A stretch of DNA of 46,544 nucleotides from an uncultured Lachnospiraceae bacterium (GTDB lineage: Bacteria; Bacillota; Clostridia; Lachnospirales; Lachnospiraceae). The notes beneath the pieces were generated by a model. The model did no database searches. It saw only the letters and a list, made by a program, of their open reading frames with translations, and was not told the origin of the DNA. The stretch lies in the NCBI GenBank assembly GCA_947626285.1, contig CANQRR010000027.1:1-46544 (forward strand), read 5' to 3'. Shown piece by piece: positions 7,710 to 17,181 of the stretch. Each line of letters begins with the position of its first letter. The stretch's first letter is position 1. Position numbers and translations under genes: made by a program.

Positions 7710-8659
7710 CTAGTTAATTCGTGAAAATTCTCTTTCAGGCAAGCTCGCAGCTGTCCCGGCTGCATCTGTTTTTCCTTCGCGACAAATTTCAGATTCTTTT
7801 CCAGCACTGCCGGAATATCTCTGAAGGATACTGCTCCCATCTCCTGCCCACGCATCCATGCAATCGAAGAGAGACCGTCCGTCTCCAGAAACAGCCGCTC
7901 TGCCGGGATCTCGCGCAACATACGGCGATACAAAGCGGTGCTGTAAGCCATCGCATCCTGTCCCGCCAAAGACGCAGCTGTTCTTTCGCTCCAGAGCTCT
8001 GTATCTTCTTGCGAAGCATACCTCTCCGCCAGGTCCGGCCCCAGCGTGAAATAACAGCCGGCTTCGAGAAACTTTTCAAAATCCGCCTCGCTGCCGGAAT
8101 ACCAGTGCACGCAAACCTTTCCCGGAAAGTCGCGGATCATCTCCGCAATCTGGCTCTCCTGCCCCTTCGTGTGCAGGACAACCGGTTTCCCGAGCTCCGC
8201 CGCAATCTCAAGCTGCTGCGCAAATGCGCGCCTCTGCACATCGAGCGGAATCTCGCACCAGACGGAATCCATGCCGATCTCCCCGATGATCGGGCAAGCC
8301 TGAAAATATTCCCGGCAGTCCCTCGGATCAAAGCGGTCGCTGTACCATGGGTGAATGCCGAAGCTGAGCGTGAAATTCCCATTTTGTTTCGCTGTTTCGC
8401 TTTGCGCAAGGCACTGCCGCATGAATTCCCACTCCCGCGGCGTCCCGCAGCTGAACACGGTATCGATCCCGTTTGCCCGACGCGCCTCAAGCTCCTGCCC
8501 GGCGAGCGCAAGCATTTCCTGCTCTGTCAATCTCCCCCGATATTCCTCCGACAGGCAGAGCAAATGCGCGTGCATATCCAGCATGCCTATACAGTCCTTT
8601 TTCTTGTCCTGTACATCATAGATTTCAGAAGAATCAGATTGAACTTTTCCGTTTTCCAT
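7706..8659 (-). CDS. TatD-family metal-dependent hydrolase
   Basis: A 317-residue TIM-barrel hydrolase with the expected metal ligands in order: HxH (DMHAHLL near residue 28), a glutamate in IIGEIGMD, histidines in VVLHTKG and VCVHWYSG, and an aspartate in FLETDG. TatD proteins are cytoplasmic nucleases or phosphodiesterases. The N-terminus is about 25 residues longer than usual. It starts 30 bases after the peptidase gene of the restriction island with no terminator between them, so read-through from that island is possible. Confidence 0.88.
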   Translation of the reverse strand: MENGKVQSDSSEIYDVQDKKKDCIGMLDMHAHLLCLSEEYRGRLTEQEMLALAGQELEARRANGIDTVFSCGTPREWEFMRQCLAQSETAKQNGNFTLSFGIHPWYSDRFDPRDCREYFQACPIIGEIGMDSVWCEIPLDVQRRAFAQQLEIAAELGKPVVLHTKGQESQIAEMIRDFPGKVCVHWYSGSEADFEKFLEAGCYFTLGPDLAERYASQEDTELWSERTAASLAGQDAMAYSTALYRRMLREIPAERLFLETDGLSSIAWMRGQEMGAVSFRDIPAVLEKNLKFVAKEKQMQPGQLRACLKENFHELTS

Positions 8660-8689
8660 CGTGTTGATCCTTATCTCTTTTGTATGTAT

Positions 8690-9427
8690 TTAAATCGACC
8701 CATAAACCACGTACGGTAATTTCTCTAGCGTTTGTTTCCTCTCTCTCCAATCCGGCATCAGCACGGAGAGGAAACTGTAAAATTGTTTCGAGTGATTAGG
8801 ATAGAGAAAATGGCAATATTCATGCATAACCACATATTCAATACAGTTTCTCGGAGCTTGAAGAAGACGTTTATTAAGCGTAATGATCCCTTTCTTCTTC
8901 AGACAGGTTCCCCAACGAGTATCCATATCCCTGATATGCAGCGAAGGTACTCCCACCCCGTATTTCCGGAATACTGGATACAATTCTTCTACTATTTCAC
9001 CAAAAACTGTTTTACATTGCTGATCAAGGAATTGCTGCACCATCTTTTGTTTTTTTAACGTATTATCAGTTTCCTTGACGGCCAGAATAATATATACCCC
9101 ATCTGACGTGACAGAATCCCGGATATCCTTCAGAACTCTGAGCCGGAGCGCGCGCCCTTGTATATAAAACGTTTCGCCGCTGACATATTTTTTCGGCTGA
9201 GATTGATACCGGGCCATTTCCTCAAATCTTTTGACAGCCTTTTGTATATATTTGTCTTTCCTGCGAACAAACTCATCAATCTCAAGAACCGATACATCAA
9301 AACCGGCAGACACAAAAACCCCGCCGTCTCTGCAAATCCTCAGGTTCAGGTTCTTTACCGATTTTCGTTCCAGATAATATCTGATCTCACCACCATTAGA
9401 AGGAACGGTTCTGACAACATTTTCCAT
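8690..9427 (-). CDS. YgjP-like (DUF45) zinc metallopeptidase linked to the type I locus
   Basis: About 245 residues. The signature TRWGTC, followed by VMHEYCHFLYPNHSKQF, is that of the YgjP/DUF45 family: HEYCH supplies two zinc ligands and the catalytic glutamate, and the histidine of PNHS the third ligand. The ATG at 9427 has AGGAG about 11 bases upstream; a start at 9451 inside hsdR is possible. The gene is at the 3' end of the type I restriction operon and directly abuts hsdR. YgjP-like genes are known next to type I systems, but their role there is not established. Confidence 0.85.
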   Translation of the reverse strand: MENVVRTVPSNGGEIRYYLERKSVKNLNLRICRDGGVFVSAGFDVSVLEIDEFVRRKDKYIQKAVKRFEEMARYQSQPKKYVSGETFYIQGRALRLRVLKDIRDSVTSDGVYIILAVKETDNTLKKQKMVQQFLDQQCKTVFGEIVEELYPVFRKYGVGVPSLHIRDMDTRWGTCLKKKGIITLNKRLLQAPRNCIEYVVMHEYCHFLYPNHSKQFYSFLSVLMPDWRERKQTLEKLPYVVYGSI

Positions 9428-9431
9428 ACGA

Positions 9432-12400
9432 TTAAAATCTCCTGAGTGCAACGGCTTTCACATTGTCTATGATTTTATCAACCAAGTCAAAAGACAATTT
9501 CAGACCCCGTTTCTTCTCATACTCGTAAAAGAGGTCGTCGATATCCTGGGAAATTCGATCATGAATCGTTTCGTTATTCGTCCAATCCACTTGGCTGTGC
9601 ATTGCTACAATTTTCATAATTTCTTCTGCTATTTCTGCAACAAAATCAGGCGTAATTATGTCGCTCTCCACTTCTTCGAAAATCGGAATTAAGACGCCGT
9701 AAAAAGCCTGCGCATGAACATTTTCCCGAATTCTGTCCGGATAATTTACCGTACTCCTCCCGGCACAATAATCCTCCATAATAGATTTCAATTTTGCAAA
9801 ACGCTCCGCTTCAGAAATGACTTTTTCCTTATAAAGGTCAAGCACCTCTTTAATGCGTTTTGAGAAGCTGTCATAATAAGCTGGATTTTCATTTCGCCTT
9901 TCGCTGATGCTTTTAATGAGTCTGCTTACTATGGCGTCCGCTTTCGCGCGCAGCGAGCCCAGCTCTCCCAACTCCTTCTCAAAGTCGTCTTTGTTGAGAA
10001 TATCAACCGGACTGGTAATCTGCTTCAAGCCTGCAACCGAGAGATGCGTATCGAGCAGGTTCTGCATCTGTTTCTCATATTCCCTGTTATCAATCGCGTC
10101 GCAATATCGGATTTTTACACTGCGGCGGACTTTGGAAAAATAGGCAAACATATCCTGATACTTCTTTCGTTCGTCTTTTGGAAGCGCATTGTATGCCTGC
10201 TCGGCATTCAGCACAAGGTTCAGCGCACGCCCATAAACGCATACCCGATCGTAGAAATCTTTCCGGATCCCATCATCTGCCAGCAATACCTCCACTGCCT
10301 CAGAATCATCGGTATCCGGAATTGTCACAAACAGATCCGTCAACTGAGTATATGCATTTCGAAGGTCTCCAACGGCAGTTATCACATCTGTAACAACCCC
10401 TTTGAGGTCACCGCCGTCGAAGTTCTCCAGTCCTGCTCCGCTATACATATCCACCGCGATATCAAGATTCTCAATCAATCCCCGGTAATCCACGATCATG
10501 CCATAGTCCTTGCCTTCGTACAGACGATTCGTCCTTGCAATTGCCTGCAAAAGCGCATGTTCTTTCAGTTCCTTATCAATGTACAAAACCTGACAGATCG
10601 GGGCGTCAAAGCCCGTGAGAAGCTTACTGCACACAATCAGAATGTCAATCTCGCCATCGCAGAATTTATTTTTCATTGCCTCTTCATAGCGATCTGCGGA
10701 GCTGTACTGTCTCATCATTTTATCCCAGTACGCAATAACCAGATCGTCTGTGCCTTCGTCCATATCGTCAACGCTCTCCCGCATGTCTGGAGGAGAGATC
10801 ACAACCGCACAGTTCAAGTCCCCAAACCGTTCAAAACAGTCCAGATAGCGTACCGCATCCCGCTTGTAATTTGTCGCGAGCATCGCCTTAAATCCGGTAT
10901 TCTTGTATCCTTCAATGAAATGTTCGTTGATATCCAGAGCAATCCTCTTGATACGCGCATCTGTCGACGTCAGTCGGCGAATGCTGCTCCATTTTCTTCG
11001 GAGATCCTCCTTTTGCGCATCTGTCAAACGTTTGGTTGTCTGCCGAAACCACAGATCAATATTCTCCTCGTCTACTTTCTGATCCACGAAGCGGCCCTCA
11101 TAAATCAACGGGACAATCGCATGATCCTCCACGCCGTCCCTGATCGTATATTTATGGATCAATTTTCCAAACCGGGACATCGTATTCTTTTCACGCTTCA
11201 TCAACGGTGTGCCTGTAAACCCTATATAGCAGGCGTTTGGGAATACGTTGCGCATCTCAACCGACATAAGCCCGTTATTTGAACGATGACTTTCATCCAC
11301 CAGGACAAAAAGATTGCGGGAGGGATTTTTCGCTTCCTGCTTTTCCGCTGCCTGAAATTTGTTGATGACGCTGGTAATCACATCCACTTTCTCACTGTTG
11401 ATCAGTTCAACAAGATGACGACCGCTGGTCGCCCGAACCGGCTTCAGTCGTGTATGCGCAAAAGTCGCCGAGATCTGCCTGTCCAGTTCCTTGCGGTCTG
11501 TGACGATGACCACTCGCGGATGATCCGAAGCAAGCTCTAACAGGATATATTTTGCCAGCATAACCATTGTCAGGCTCTTTCCGCTTCCCTGACTATGCCA
11601 TATCACTCCGCTTTGGCGGTTGCCCCTCTCATCCGTCTCGGCAATTGTCTTTATGATCTCTTTTACCGCAAAGAACTGCTGGTACCGGCATACCTTTTTC
11701 ACATTCGCGTCAAACAGAATAAAATACCGCATCAATTCGTAAATACGTTCCGGGCTGAATAATGCGATGATATTTCTGTCCTGTTCGGTCGGCAGACGAT
11801 CTAAAACCAGAGAATCCAGTTTTGTCCTTAACCACCCGTGATCCTGCTCTTTCCAAATGCTCCAGAACTTTTTCTGTGTGCCCGCTGTCGCATACTTTAC
11901 GACATTTCTATTCGACGCCATTACAATCTGGGCAAACTTGAAAAGCTGTGGAATGTATTCCGCCTGCTGATTTCGAATCATCTGTTCCACTGCCTGATCG
12001 ACAGGAATCTGAGGAGCCTTACATTCAATTACAGCAAAAGGAATCCCATTGATAAACAATACCAGATCCGAACGAGCATTATGCCGCTTGTCAAGACTGT
12101 CTACCGCGAACTCCTCCGTCACATAGAGCAGATTATTTTTCGGATGTTCCCAGTCAATATATTTCAGATTAAAGCTGAGTGTTTTGCCGTCGCCGACAAT
12201 TTCCGGATAACTTTTGCCAAGTAACAGTGCATCGTAGATTTTCTCATTCGTAGTCACAAGCCCGTCAGTCAACGACTCATCAAGATCCTCCATCGCACGC
12301 TCTATATTCGACAAAGAAAACTCATTTTCAACTCCGGCGTAGGAATACCTGTTAAGCCGGCGAAGCTGTCCCCGCAAAATATCCTTCAGCAAAACATGGT

Positions 12401-12521
12401 ACCTGCTCCCGCGCTGTTTTTCACAGTCTTCCGGAGACAGATAAGTATAACCCATATCCTGCAAGAGTCTGAGCGCCGGACGCTTACTGGCGTTGCTTTC
12501 CAGATACATATCTTTATTCAT
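9432..12521 (-). CDS. hsdR: Type I restriction enzyme, R (motor/nuclease) subunit
   Basis: A full-length 1029-residue HsdR. The N-terminal nuclease has the PD-(D/E)xK residues D152, E166 and K168 (in AVIECKAP). The helicase motor has Walker A in HSQGSGKS (309-316), DESH (409-412), YIGFTGTP, and a C-terminal QAIARTNR motif. It would cut DNA after ATP-driven translocation when the target site is unmethylated. ATG at 12521 follows a GGAG site. It lies 38 bases after hsdS and is followed by the YgjP-like gene. No frameshift is seen, so the enzyme should be active. Confidence 0.95.
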   Translation of the reverse strand: MNKDMYLESNASKRPALRLLQDMGYTYLSPEDCEKQRGSRYHVLLKDILRGQLRRLNRYSYAGVENEFSLSNIERAMEDLDESLTDGLVTTNEKIYDALLLGKSYPEIVGDGKTLSFNLKYIDWEHPKNNLLYVTEEFAVDSLDKRHNARSDLVLFINGIPFAVIECKAPQIPVDQAVEQMIRNQQAEYIPQLFKFAQIVMASNRNVVKYATAGTQKKFWSIWKEQDHGWLRTKLDSLVLDRLPTEQDRNIIALFSPERIYELMRYFILFDANVKKVCRYQQFFAVKEIIKTIAETDERGNRQSGVIWHSQGSGKSLTMVMLAKYILLELASDHPRVVIVTDRKELDRQISATFAHTRLKPVRATSGRHLVELINSEKVDVITSVINKFQAAEKQEAKNPSRNLFVLVDESHRSNNGLMSVEMRNVFPNACYIGFTGTPLMKREKNTMSRFGKLIHKYTIRDGVEDHAIVPLIYEGRFVDQKVDEENIDLWFRQTTKRLTDAQKEDLRRKWSSIRRLTSTDARIKRIALDINEHFIEGYKNTGFKAMLATNYKRDAVRYLDCFERFGDLNCAVVISPPDMRESVDDMDEGTDDLVIAYWDKMMRQYSSADRYEEAMKNKFCDGEIDILIVCSKLLTGFDAPICQVLYIDKELKEHALLQAIARTNRLYEGKDYGMIVDYRGLIENLDIAVDMYSGAGLENFDGGDLKGVVTDVITAVGDLRNAYTQLTDLFVTIPDTDDSEAVEVLLADDGIRKDFYDRVCVYGRALNLVLNAEQAYNALPKDERKKYQDMFAYFSKVRRSVKIRYCDAIDNREYEKQMQNLLDTHLSVAGLKQITSPVDILNKDDFEKELGELGSLRAKADAIVSRLIKSISERRNENPAYYDSFSKRIKEVLDLYKEKVISEAERFAKLKSIMEDYCAGRSTVNYPDRIRENVHAQAFYGVLIPIFEEVESDIITPDFVAEIAEEIMKIVAMHSQVDWTNNETIHDRISQDIDDLFYEYEKKRGLKLSFDLVDKIIDNVKAVALRRF

Positions 12522-12559
12522 AGATTTTCTCCTTTGTAAAAATGCCCCTGTAACCCGGT

Positions 12560-13834
12560 TCAGGACTTCACTCTCACGATTCCCGTCATCAAGAGCTTTA
12601 TCAACGTCTTTTTCAATTTCTTCATCTCATCCAGCTTACGCTGGTGAAGGGTGATGAGGTTGTCAAACTGAGTAAAACAGTTTACAATTTTATTCTGTTC
12701 TTCTGTAGTCGGTAAAGCCAAAGGCATATCTAAAAAAGTTTCACCGTGTACTCGCTTTGCTTTCCTGCTTCCATCAGCAATCATACCATTAGCTAAATAA
12801 AAACTCGGTTGAATTGCTCTATAAAACATAAAATATGGGTTTATGCCAATACAATCGAAGGCGGGCAAATCAGCTGTACTTTCGTAATTTTCAAGTTCTT
12901 TGGGTACAACACCAAAAGCTGAATTTAAGAAGTCAAGTTTACTGTATATAAATTGCCCAGCATGGCGTGTAAAATATTGAGTTGCCACACTACCCTTATC
13001 ATTTTTTGCATATACTCCTTTGCCCCATAATTTAACTGTCAGCTTTTTCGCGATGTCCCCCGAATGTCCTATATCACGACTTTCATTTAGCACATCTCCA
13101 ACCTTACGCTGTTCCCAAGGATTGGAAAATTCACGGAACCGTATCTCCGGTACATTGCTGCCGCGTTTCGGGAACATCTTCCCCAGATACGCCTTTTTCA
13201 GCTTTTTTATCTCATCAAGTTTTCGCTGCTGAAGCTCTATCATCTTGTCCTGGGTAACAAGAATTTCAACAATTCTTTGTTGTTCCTCCAGTTCTGGAAA
13301 ATCGACTGGAAAAGCTGCGACAATCTCTGAACTGAGATTCTGTTGCTTTGTACCTTGCGCAAAACGAGTACCAATTTTTTGTCCGTTTAGCATATACCAA
13401 TAATAAAAAAATTCGTTGAGTACAGACCTGAACCGGGTAAATGCCATGCATGCCTGACTTATTGTACATCTCTGTGCAATAATGGAAGCCGTTCCTCTCA
13501 CGCCTTCTGCCTCAAGACCATAAATAGCGATCACGACTGTCCCTGGATCATACAGAGTCAGTTTGCCTACTGTCACTGCATCACTCGATATTTTCTCCAA
13601 CGTATCAAGCAAATACTTTGATTTTAATTCCCCGCTTGTAACCCATAAAATATCACCCGTATAATAATTGGGATTGTTACGACTTGGCGTACTGCCGGAG
13701 CTGATCTTGCACAATTCGCCTATTGTCTGCCGAGACCACGTTAATGGGGCAACTCCCCATTGAGTTTTTCTGTATCCTTCCGGCACTTCTCCACGCCGAA
13801 TCTGTTGTATTCTATATGCAATCACTTTCTCCAT
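12560..13834 (-). CDS. hsdS: Type I restriction enzyme, S (specificity) subunit
   Basis: A 424-residue S protein with two target-recognition domains, roughly residues 10-190 and 235-395. Each is followed by a conserved helix with nearly identical sequence (QRKLDEIKKLKK near 210 and QRKLDEMKKLKK near 405). This two-domain, two-helix layout is normal for HsdS and predicts a bipartite DNA site. GGAGGG precedes the ATG. It sits between rhuM and hsdR. I see no site-specific recombinase or silent S cassette nearby. Confidence 0.93.
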   Translation of the reverse strand: MEKVIAYRIQQIRRGEVPEGYRKTQWGVAPLTWSRQTIGELCKISSGSTPSRNNPNYYTGDILWVTSGELKSKYLLDTLEKISSDAVTVGKLTLYDPGTVVIAIYGLEAEGVRGTASIIAQRCTISQACMAFTRFRSVLNEFFYYWYMLNGQKIGTRFAQGTKQQNLSSEIVAAFPVDFPELEEQQRIVEILVTQDKMIELQQRKLDEIKKLKKAYLGKMFPKRGSNVPEIRFREFSNPWEQRKVGDVLNESRDIGHSGDIAKKLTVKLWGKGVYAKNDKGSVATQYFTRHAGQFIYSKLDFLNSAFGVVPKELENYESTADLPAFDCIGINPYFMFYRAIQPSFYLANGMIADGSRKAKRVHGETFLDMPLALPTTEEQNKIVNCFTQFDNLITLHQRKLDEMKKLKKTLIKLLMTGIVRVKS

Positions 13835-13863
13835 GTTCCCTCCAAGGCTTCACGCTCATATAT

Positions 13864-14871
13864 TTACCCTTTTAATCGCCTTACTTCTTCTGTCAGTTCA
13901 TCTATATCTGTAATTTCCATGCTTCTGCGATGTGCATCATACTTTTCATATTCTGCCATCGCAAGTGTTTCTGCGACCTCACGCTGCACTGTGCCAAAGT
14001 TCTCCAGTACCTCCCGGCCGTTAAACCGCAGAAATTGGTTCAGTTTGTCCTCCCAGTCAGCCATATGCATAACCTGACGCTGTTTGGCCTGCAGCTCCGC
14101 GTAATCAAGATACATATTCACGATCAGATTCAGCGTGCTGAGCTCCTCCTGAGTCATATAGTTCTTCGCTACAATTACATCATTTCTGCGGACCTTTGTT
14201 CCCTTAAAAGCAGTAAGTCCCATGTTATCCTTGGAAGAATCCGCTCTGGCTGCGATCATTTCGGCTGCGGTATACCCCGTCGCAGCATATTCCAGCTTGT
14301 TCTGCACAGTCTTGAAAAACAGCTGCGCGGCATTACTTTTGCTGTCATAATCCACTGACAGGGCAAAAATATCCTTTACTTTCTGATATACTCTTTTCTC
14401 ACTGGCCCGAATATCGCGAATTCGTTCCAGCAGTTCATCAAAATAATCCGCCCCGAATTCTTTCGGATTTTTCAACCGTTCGTCGTTAAGCACGAATCCT
14501 TTTTTCATATATTCCGTCAGAATACCGCTCGCCCATTTTCGAAAATGAATACCTACATTGCTGCGGACACGATAACCGACAGCGAGAATCATATCAAGAT
14601 TATAATGCTTGATTTCCCTGCTTACTCGTCGTTTCCCTTCTGATTGAACTATCCGGAAATTCCGGATAGTTCGGTCTTCGTTCAATTCGCCGTCTGTATA
14701 GATGTCAATAATATGTTCGTTGATTGTTCGGACATTTACCTGATACAGCTCCGCCATAGTCCTCTGCGGCATCCATACTGTCTCACCGTCAAAATATACG
14801 TCTATTTTCGTATCGCCCTTTTCATTCTGGTAGATCAGAATTTTTCCGGTATCAGCCAGTTCATTATTCAT
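13864..14871 (-). CDS. rhuM: RhuM-family protein inside the type I locus
   Basis: A 335-residue protein whose N-terminus (ILIYQNEKGDTKIDVYFDGETVWM, then a helix-turn-helix-like WMPQRTMAELYQVNVRTINEHI) is the RhuM signature. The central YNLDMILAVGYRVRS and HFRKWA are also conserved. Its ATG overlaps the hsdM stop as ATGA, so it is translationally coupled to the methylase and read before hsdS. RhuM was named from a Salmonella pathogenicity island; insertion between hsd genes is common in gut Firmicutes. A DNA-binding or regulatory role is inferred only. Confidence 0.88.
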   Translation of the reverse strand: MNNELADTGKILIYQNEKGDTKIDVYFDGETVWMPQRTMAELYQVNVRTINEHIIDIYTDGELNEDRTIRNFRIVQSEGKRRVSREIKHYNLDMILAVGYRVRSNVGIHFRKWASGILTEYMKKGFVLNDERLKNPKEFGADYFDELLERIRDIRASEKRVYQKVKDIFALSVDYDSKSNAAQLFFKTVQNKLEYAATGYTAAEMIAARADSSKDNMGLTAFKGTKVRRNDVIVAKNYMTQEELSTLNLIVNMYLDYAELQAKQRQVMHMADWEDKLNQFLRFNGREVLENFGTVQREVAETLAMAEYEKYDAHRRSMEITDIDELTEEVRRLKG

Positions 14872-16406
14872 AAACCCAGTTCCCCCAGATACTTTGCCAT
14901 CTGCGCCTGCACCTGTGTAAGTTCAGCCTCTATGTCAGCGATATTTCTTCTTATTTCGTCGATATCCGGCAACTCCTCTTCCTCATAAGTGTCCACATAA
15001 CGGGGAATGTTCAGATTATAGTCATTTTGGCGAATCTCATCGCGCGTAGCCCGATAGCTGTACTTATCTACTTTTTCTTTTCTCGCTTCGTAGGTACTGA
15101 CGATCCTCTGGATATCACTGTCACGCAGAATGTTCTGATTTTTTCCTTTTTTGTAGTTGCCTTCTCCTGACGCGTCAATAAACAAGACGTCGTCACGTGT
15201 GCGATTCTTCCTGAAGACAAGAATACAGGCCGGAATACCGGTTCCATAAAACAGATTTGCAGGAAGTCCGATCACTGCATCCAGCAAGTTCATTTCGATC
15301 AGCTGTTTTCGAATCCTTCCTTCACCAGCTCCCCGAAACAAAACTCCATGTGGAAGTACAACTGCCATCCGGCCTGTCTCTGCATCAAGGCTATGAAGCA
15401 TGTGCAGGACAAAAGCGTAATCCCCCTTGGACGAAGGTGGAACGCCCCATTCAAACCGTTTCCAGGGATCCAGATCCGCGGTCATCTTCTCTTTCCTTTT
15501 TCCTTCAGAGTCGTGACTTACATTAGACAGAAAACCACTGTCCCATTTATCCATGCTGAAAGGTGGGTTTGCAACCACCACCTGGAATTTCATAAGCTTA
15601 TCGTCCTCAATATTCTGAGGATTAGAAAGCGTATCTCCCTGCCAGATGCGAGCGTCGTCTATTCCATGCAGGAACATATTCATCGTGCAGAGCGCCCACG
15701 TCTGTGCGTTCAACTCCTGTCCGTAAACAGCCACTTTTCCGTTCGGCACCTTTTTATACGCTTTCAACAGCAGGCCTCCGCTCCCGCACGTAGGGTCATA
15801 AATACGGTCATTTTCCCTTGGTTTTACAAGCTCTGCAATCAATTCAGACACCTGACCAGGAGTATAAAATTCTCCGCCCTTTTTTCCTGCGTCAGAAGCA
15901 AAGTTGGCGATCATATACTCGTATGCATCCCCAATAATATCGGATGAATCCAGCTGGCCGGGGCGAATATCCAGTTCATGAAAATCTTCCAGCAGATTGC
16001 GAAGCGTTGCATTCTTCTCCCGCACGTCGCCGAAATCTACCTGCGAGTTAAAATCGATTGCCCGAAAAACATTGCGAAGCTTACCACTGTTGTGTTCCTC
16101 GATATGGGACAAAGCAACGTTAATCTTCTGCCCGATCTCGTTGTCGTTTCTGTATTCATACAAAAAATCGAAGGAAGAGCTTTCGTCAATTGTAAACCGC
16201 TCCCTTCCCATCGCCCGTTCTACACGGCGAACATCGCCATCGTACTGCTTCATATAAATTACTCGCTTTTCCTTTGTAACATCACTTAAATACTTCACGA
16301 AGAGCATCGCCAGAATATAATCCTTGTAGCGGGAACTGTCTATTTTCCCGCGAAAACTGTCACATGCTTTCCATAGTACACGTTGGACATCACTGCGACT
16401 TGTCAT
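14868..16406 (-). CDS. hsdM: Type I restriction enzyme, M (adenine methylase) subunit
   Basis: A 512-residue N6-adenine methyltransferase with the HsdM N-terminal helical domain (residues 8-150), the S-adenosylmethionine loop DPTCGSGG (204-211) and the catalytic NPPF (280-283). Length matches the family. AGAGAGG lies just before the ATG. It is preceded by a half-size S-like gene and overlaps rhuM. With the S subunit it would methylate the host's recognition sites. Confidence 0.95.
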   Translation of the reverse strand: MTSRSDVQRVLWKACDSFRGKIDSSRYKDYILAMLFVKYLSDVTKEKRVIYMKQYDGDVRRVERAMGRERFTIDESSSFDFLYEYRNDNEIGQKINVALSHIEEHNSGKLRNVFRAIDFNSQVDFGDVREKNATLRNLLEDFHELDIRPGQLDSSDIIGDAYEYMIANFASDAGKKGGEFYTPGQVSELIAELVKPRENDRIYDPTCGSGGLLLKAYKKVPNGKVAVYGQELNAQTWALCTMNMFLHGIDDARIWQGDTLSNPQNIEDDKLMKFQVVVANPPFSMDKWDSGFLSNVSHDSEGKRKEKMTADLDPWKRFEWGVPPSSKGDYAFVLHMLHSLDAETGRMAVVLPHGVLFRGAGEGRIRKQLIEMNLLDAVIGLPANLFYGTGIPACILVFRKNRTRDDVLFIDASGEGNYKKGKNQNILRDSDIQRIVSTYEARKEKVDKYSYRATRDEIRQNDYNLNIPRYVDTYEEEELPDIDEIRRNIADIEAELTQVQAQMAKYLGELGL

Positions 16407-16412
16407 TTTTTA

Positions 16413-17000
16413 CTACCTCTCTTTGTCTCTCTTCATTTTTTCATATACAGTATATATCATAGAACTATAGTAACGTTCTTTTTCAATCGCCAGTTGTCGG
16501 AGCAAATACATTTCCCTCTTTGCCAACAGATTCATCGCGGAAATCCGCCTCTGATCGGCAATCGACAATAAGTCTATTTCAAATTCTGCAAAATATCTCG
16601 CTTTGGCTGCTCCCAGCATATTGCTGCTGCTGTTTTCGTATATTTCCTTCCTTACTTCCGGTGTGTTAATCAGCCAGAAAAGATATTCCGGCAGGAGCTT
16701 GTCCCCGCATCGGATAATCGCAAAATTCGACGAAACAACTGCTCCGGCAGTGGCTTCATCAATAAGAACCGCCGTATATGGCAGACTCAGACGGACAATG
16801 ATATCCCCAATCTGGGATAAATATTCCGGCGGTAACTTTTCTGATGCATCAAATACGTCCATCTGCTTCCTGTCAATAGACCCGTCGGAATTAACCGAAC
16901 GCAAATTGAGCAGCGGATAACGTATTCCGGCTGGTTCCCGAGCCTGCTTCCGCGAGAGAACCAGCCCGCTTCGAACCAGAGTCAAATTCCCAAGTTTCAT
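16413..17000 (-). CDS. Half-size S-subunit-like protein (single recognition domain)
   Basis: A 195-residue protein that reads like one HsdS recognition domain plus helix: an N-terminal MKLGNLTLVRSGLVLSRK, a central VSSNFAIIRCGDKLLPEYLFWLIN resembling the end of a recognition domain, and a C-terminal helix (DQRRISAMNLLAKREMYLLRQLAIEK). It is the first gene of the operon, six bases before hsdM, with GAGGTG before the ATG. A complete hsdS exists downstream, so this is additional. It could dimerise to give a second, symmetric specificity or act in regulation. It does not look like decay. Confidence 0.75.
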   Translation of the reverse strand: MKLGNLTLVRSGLVLSRKQAREPAGIRYPLLNLRSVNSDGSIDRKQMDVFDASEKLPPEYLSQIGDIIVRLSLPYTAVLIDEATAGAVVSSNFAIIRCGDKLLPEYLFWLINTPEVRKEIYENSSSNMLGAAKARYFAEFEIDLLSIADQRRISAMNLLAKREMYLLRQLAIEKERYYSSMIYTVYEKMKRDKER

Positions 17001-17028
17001 TTATTCACCTCGTCTGTCATGATGTAAA

Positions 17029-17046
17029 AATAACATAAAAGTTATT
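17029..17046. promoter_or_regulatory. Inverted repeat in the leader of the type I operon
   Basis: AATAAC and GTTATT flank six bases, between the promoter and the first start codon. It could be an operator for a repressor of the operon; no nearby controller gene is evident. Confidence 0.35.
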
Positions 17047-17074
17047 AATAAATAAGCCTGTTGGCTTTGTTTTC

Positions 17075-17103
17075 ATAATATTACATATTTTGACAAATGT
17101 CAA
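17075..17103 (-). promoter_or_regulatory. Promoter of the type I restriction operon
   Basis: TTGACA (17098-17103) and TATTAT (17075-17080) on the minus strand, spacer 17 bases, about 75 bases before the first gene. The -35 box is half of a small palindrome, TTGACA-tt-TGTCAA, suggesting regulated access. Confidence 0.7.
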
Positions 17104-17147
17104 GCAATTTTGTCATGTTTAAAAAATAACATTTTATCCATTGTAAT

Positions 17148-17176
17148 CTGCGGTGCAGAAATCATCCGCACCGCAG
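17148..17176 (-). terminator. Hairpin after the thiamine-precursor transporter operon
   Basis: CTGCGGTGC and GCACCGCAG form a perfect nine-pair stem with an 11-base loop just past the ATPase gene. No clean T tract follows, so it is either a weak terminator or an mRNA-end stabilising hairpin. Confidence 0.4.
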
Positions 17177-17181
17177 TCAGT

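Noticed and set aside
10044-11282. A 412-residue plus-strand frame in the hsdR region
   Set aside because: It is antisense to the helicase motor of HsdR, which has intact motifs in one continuous frame.
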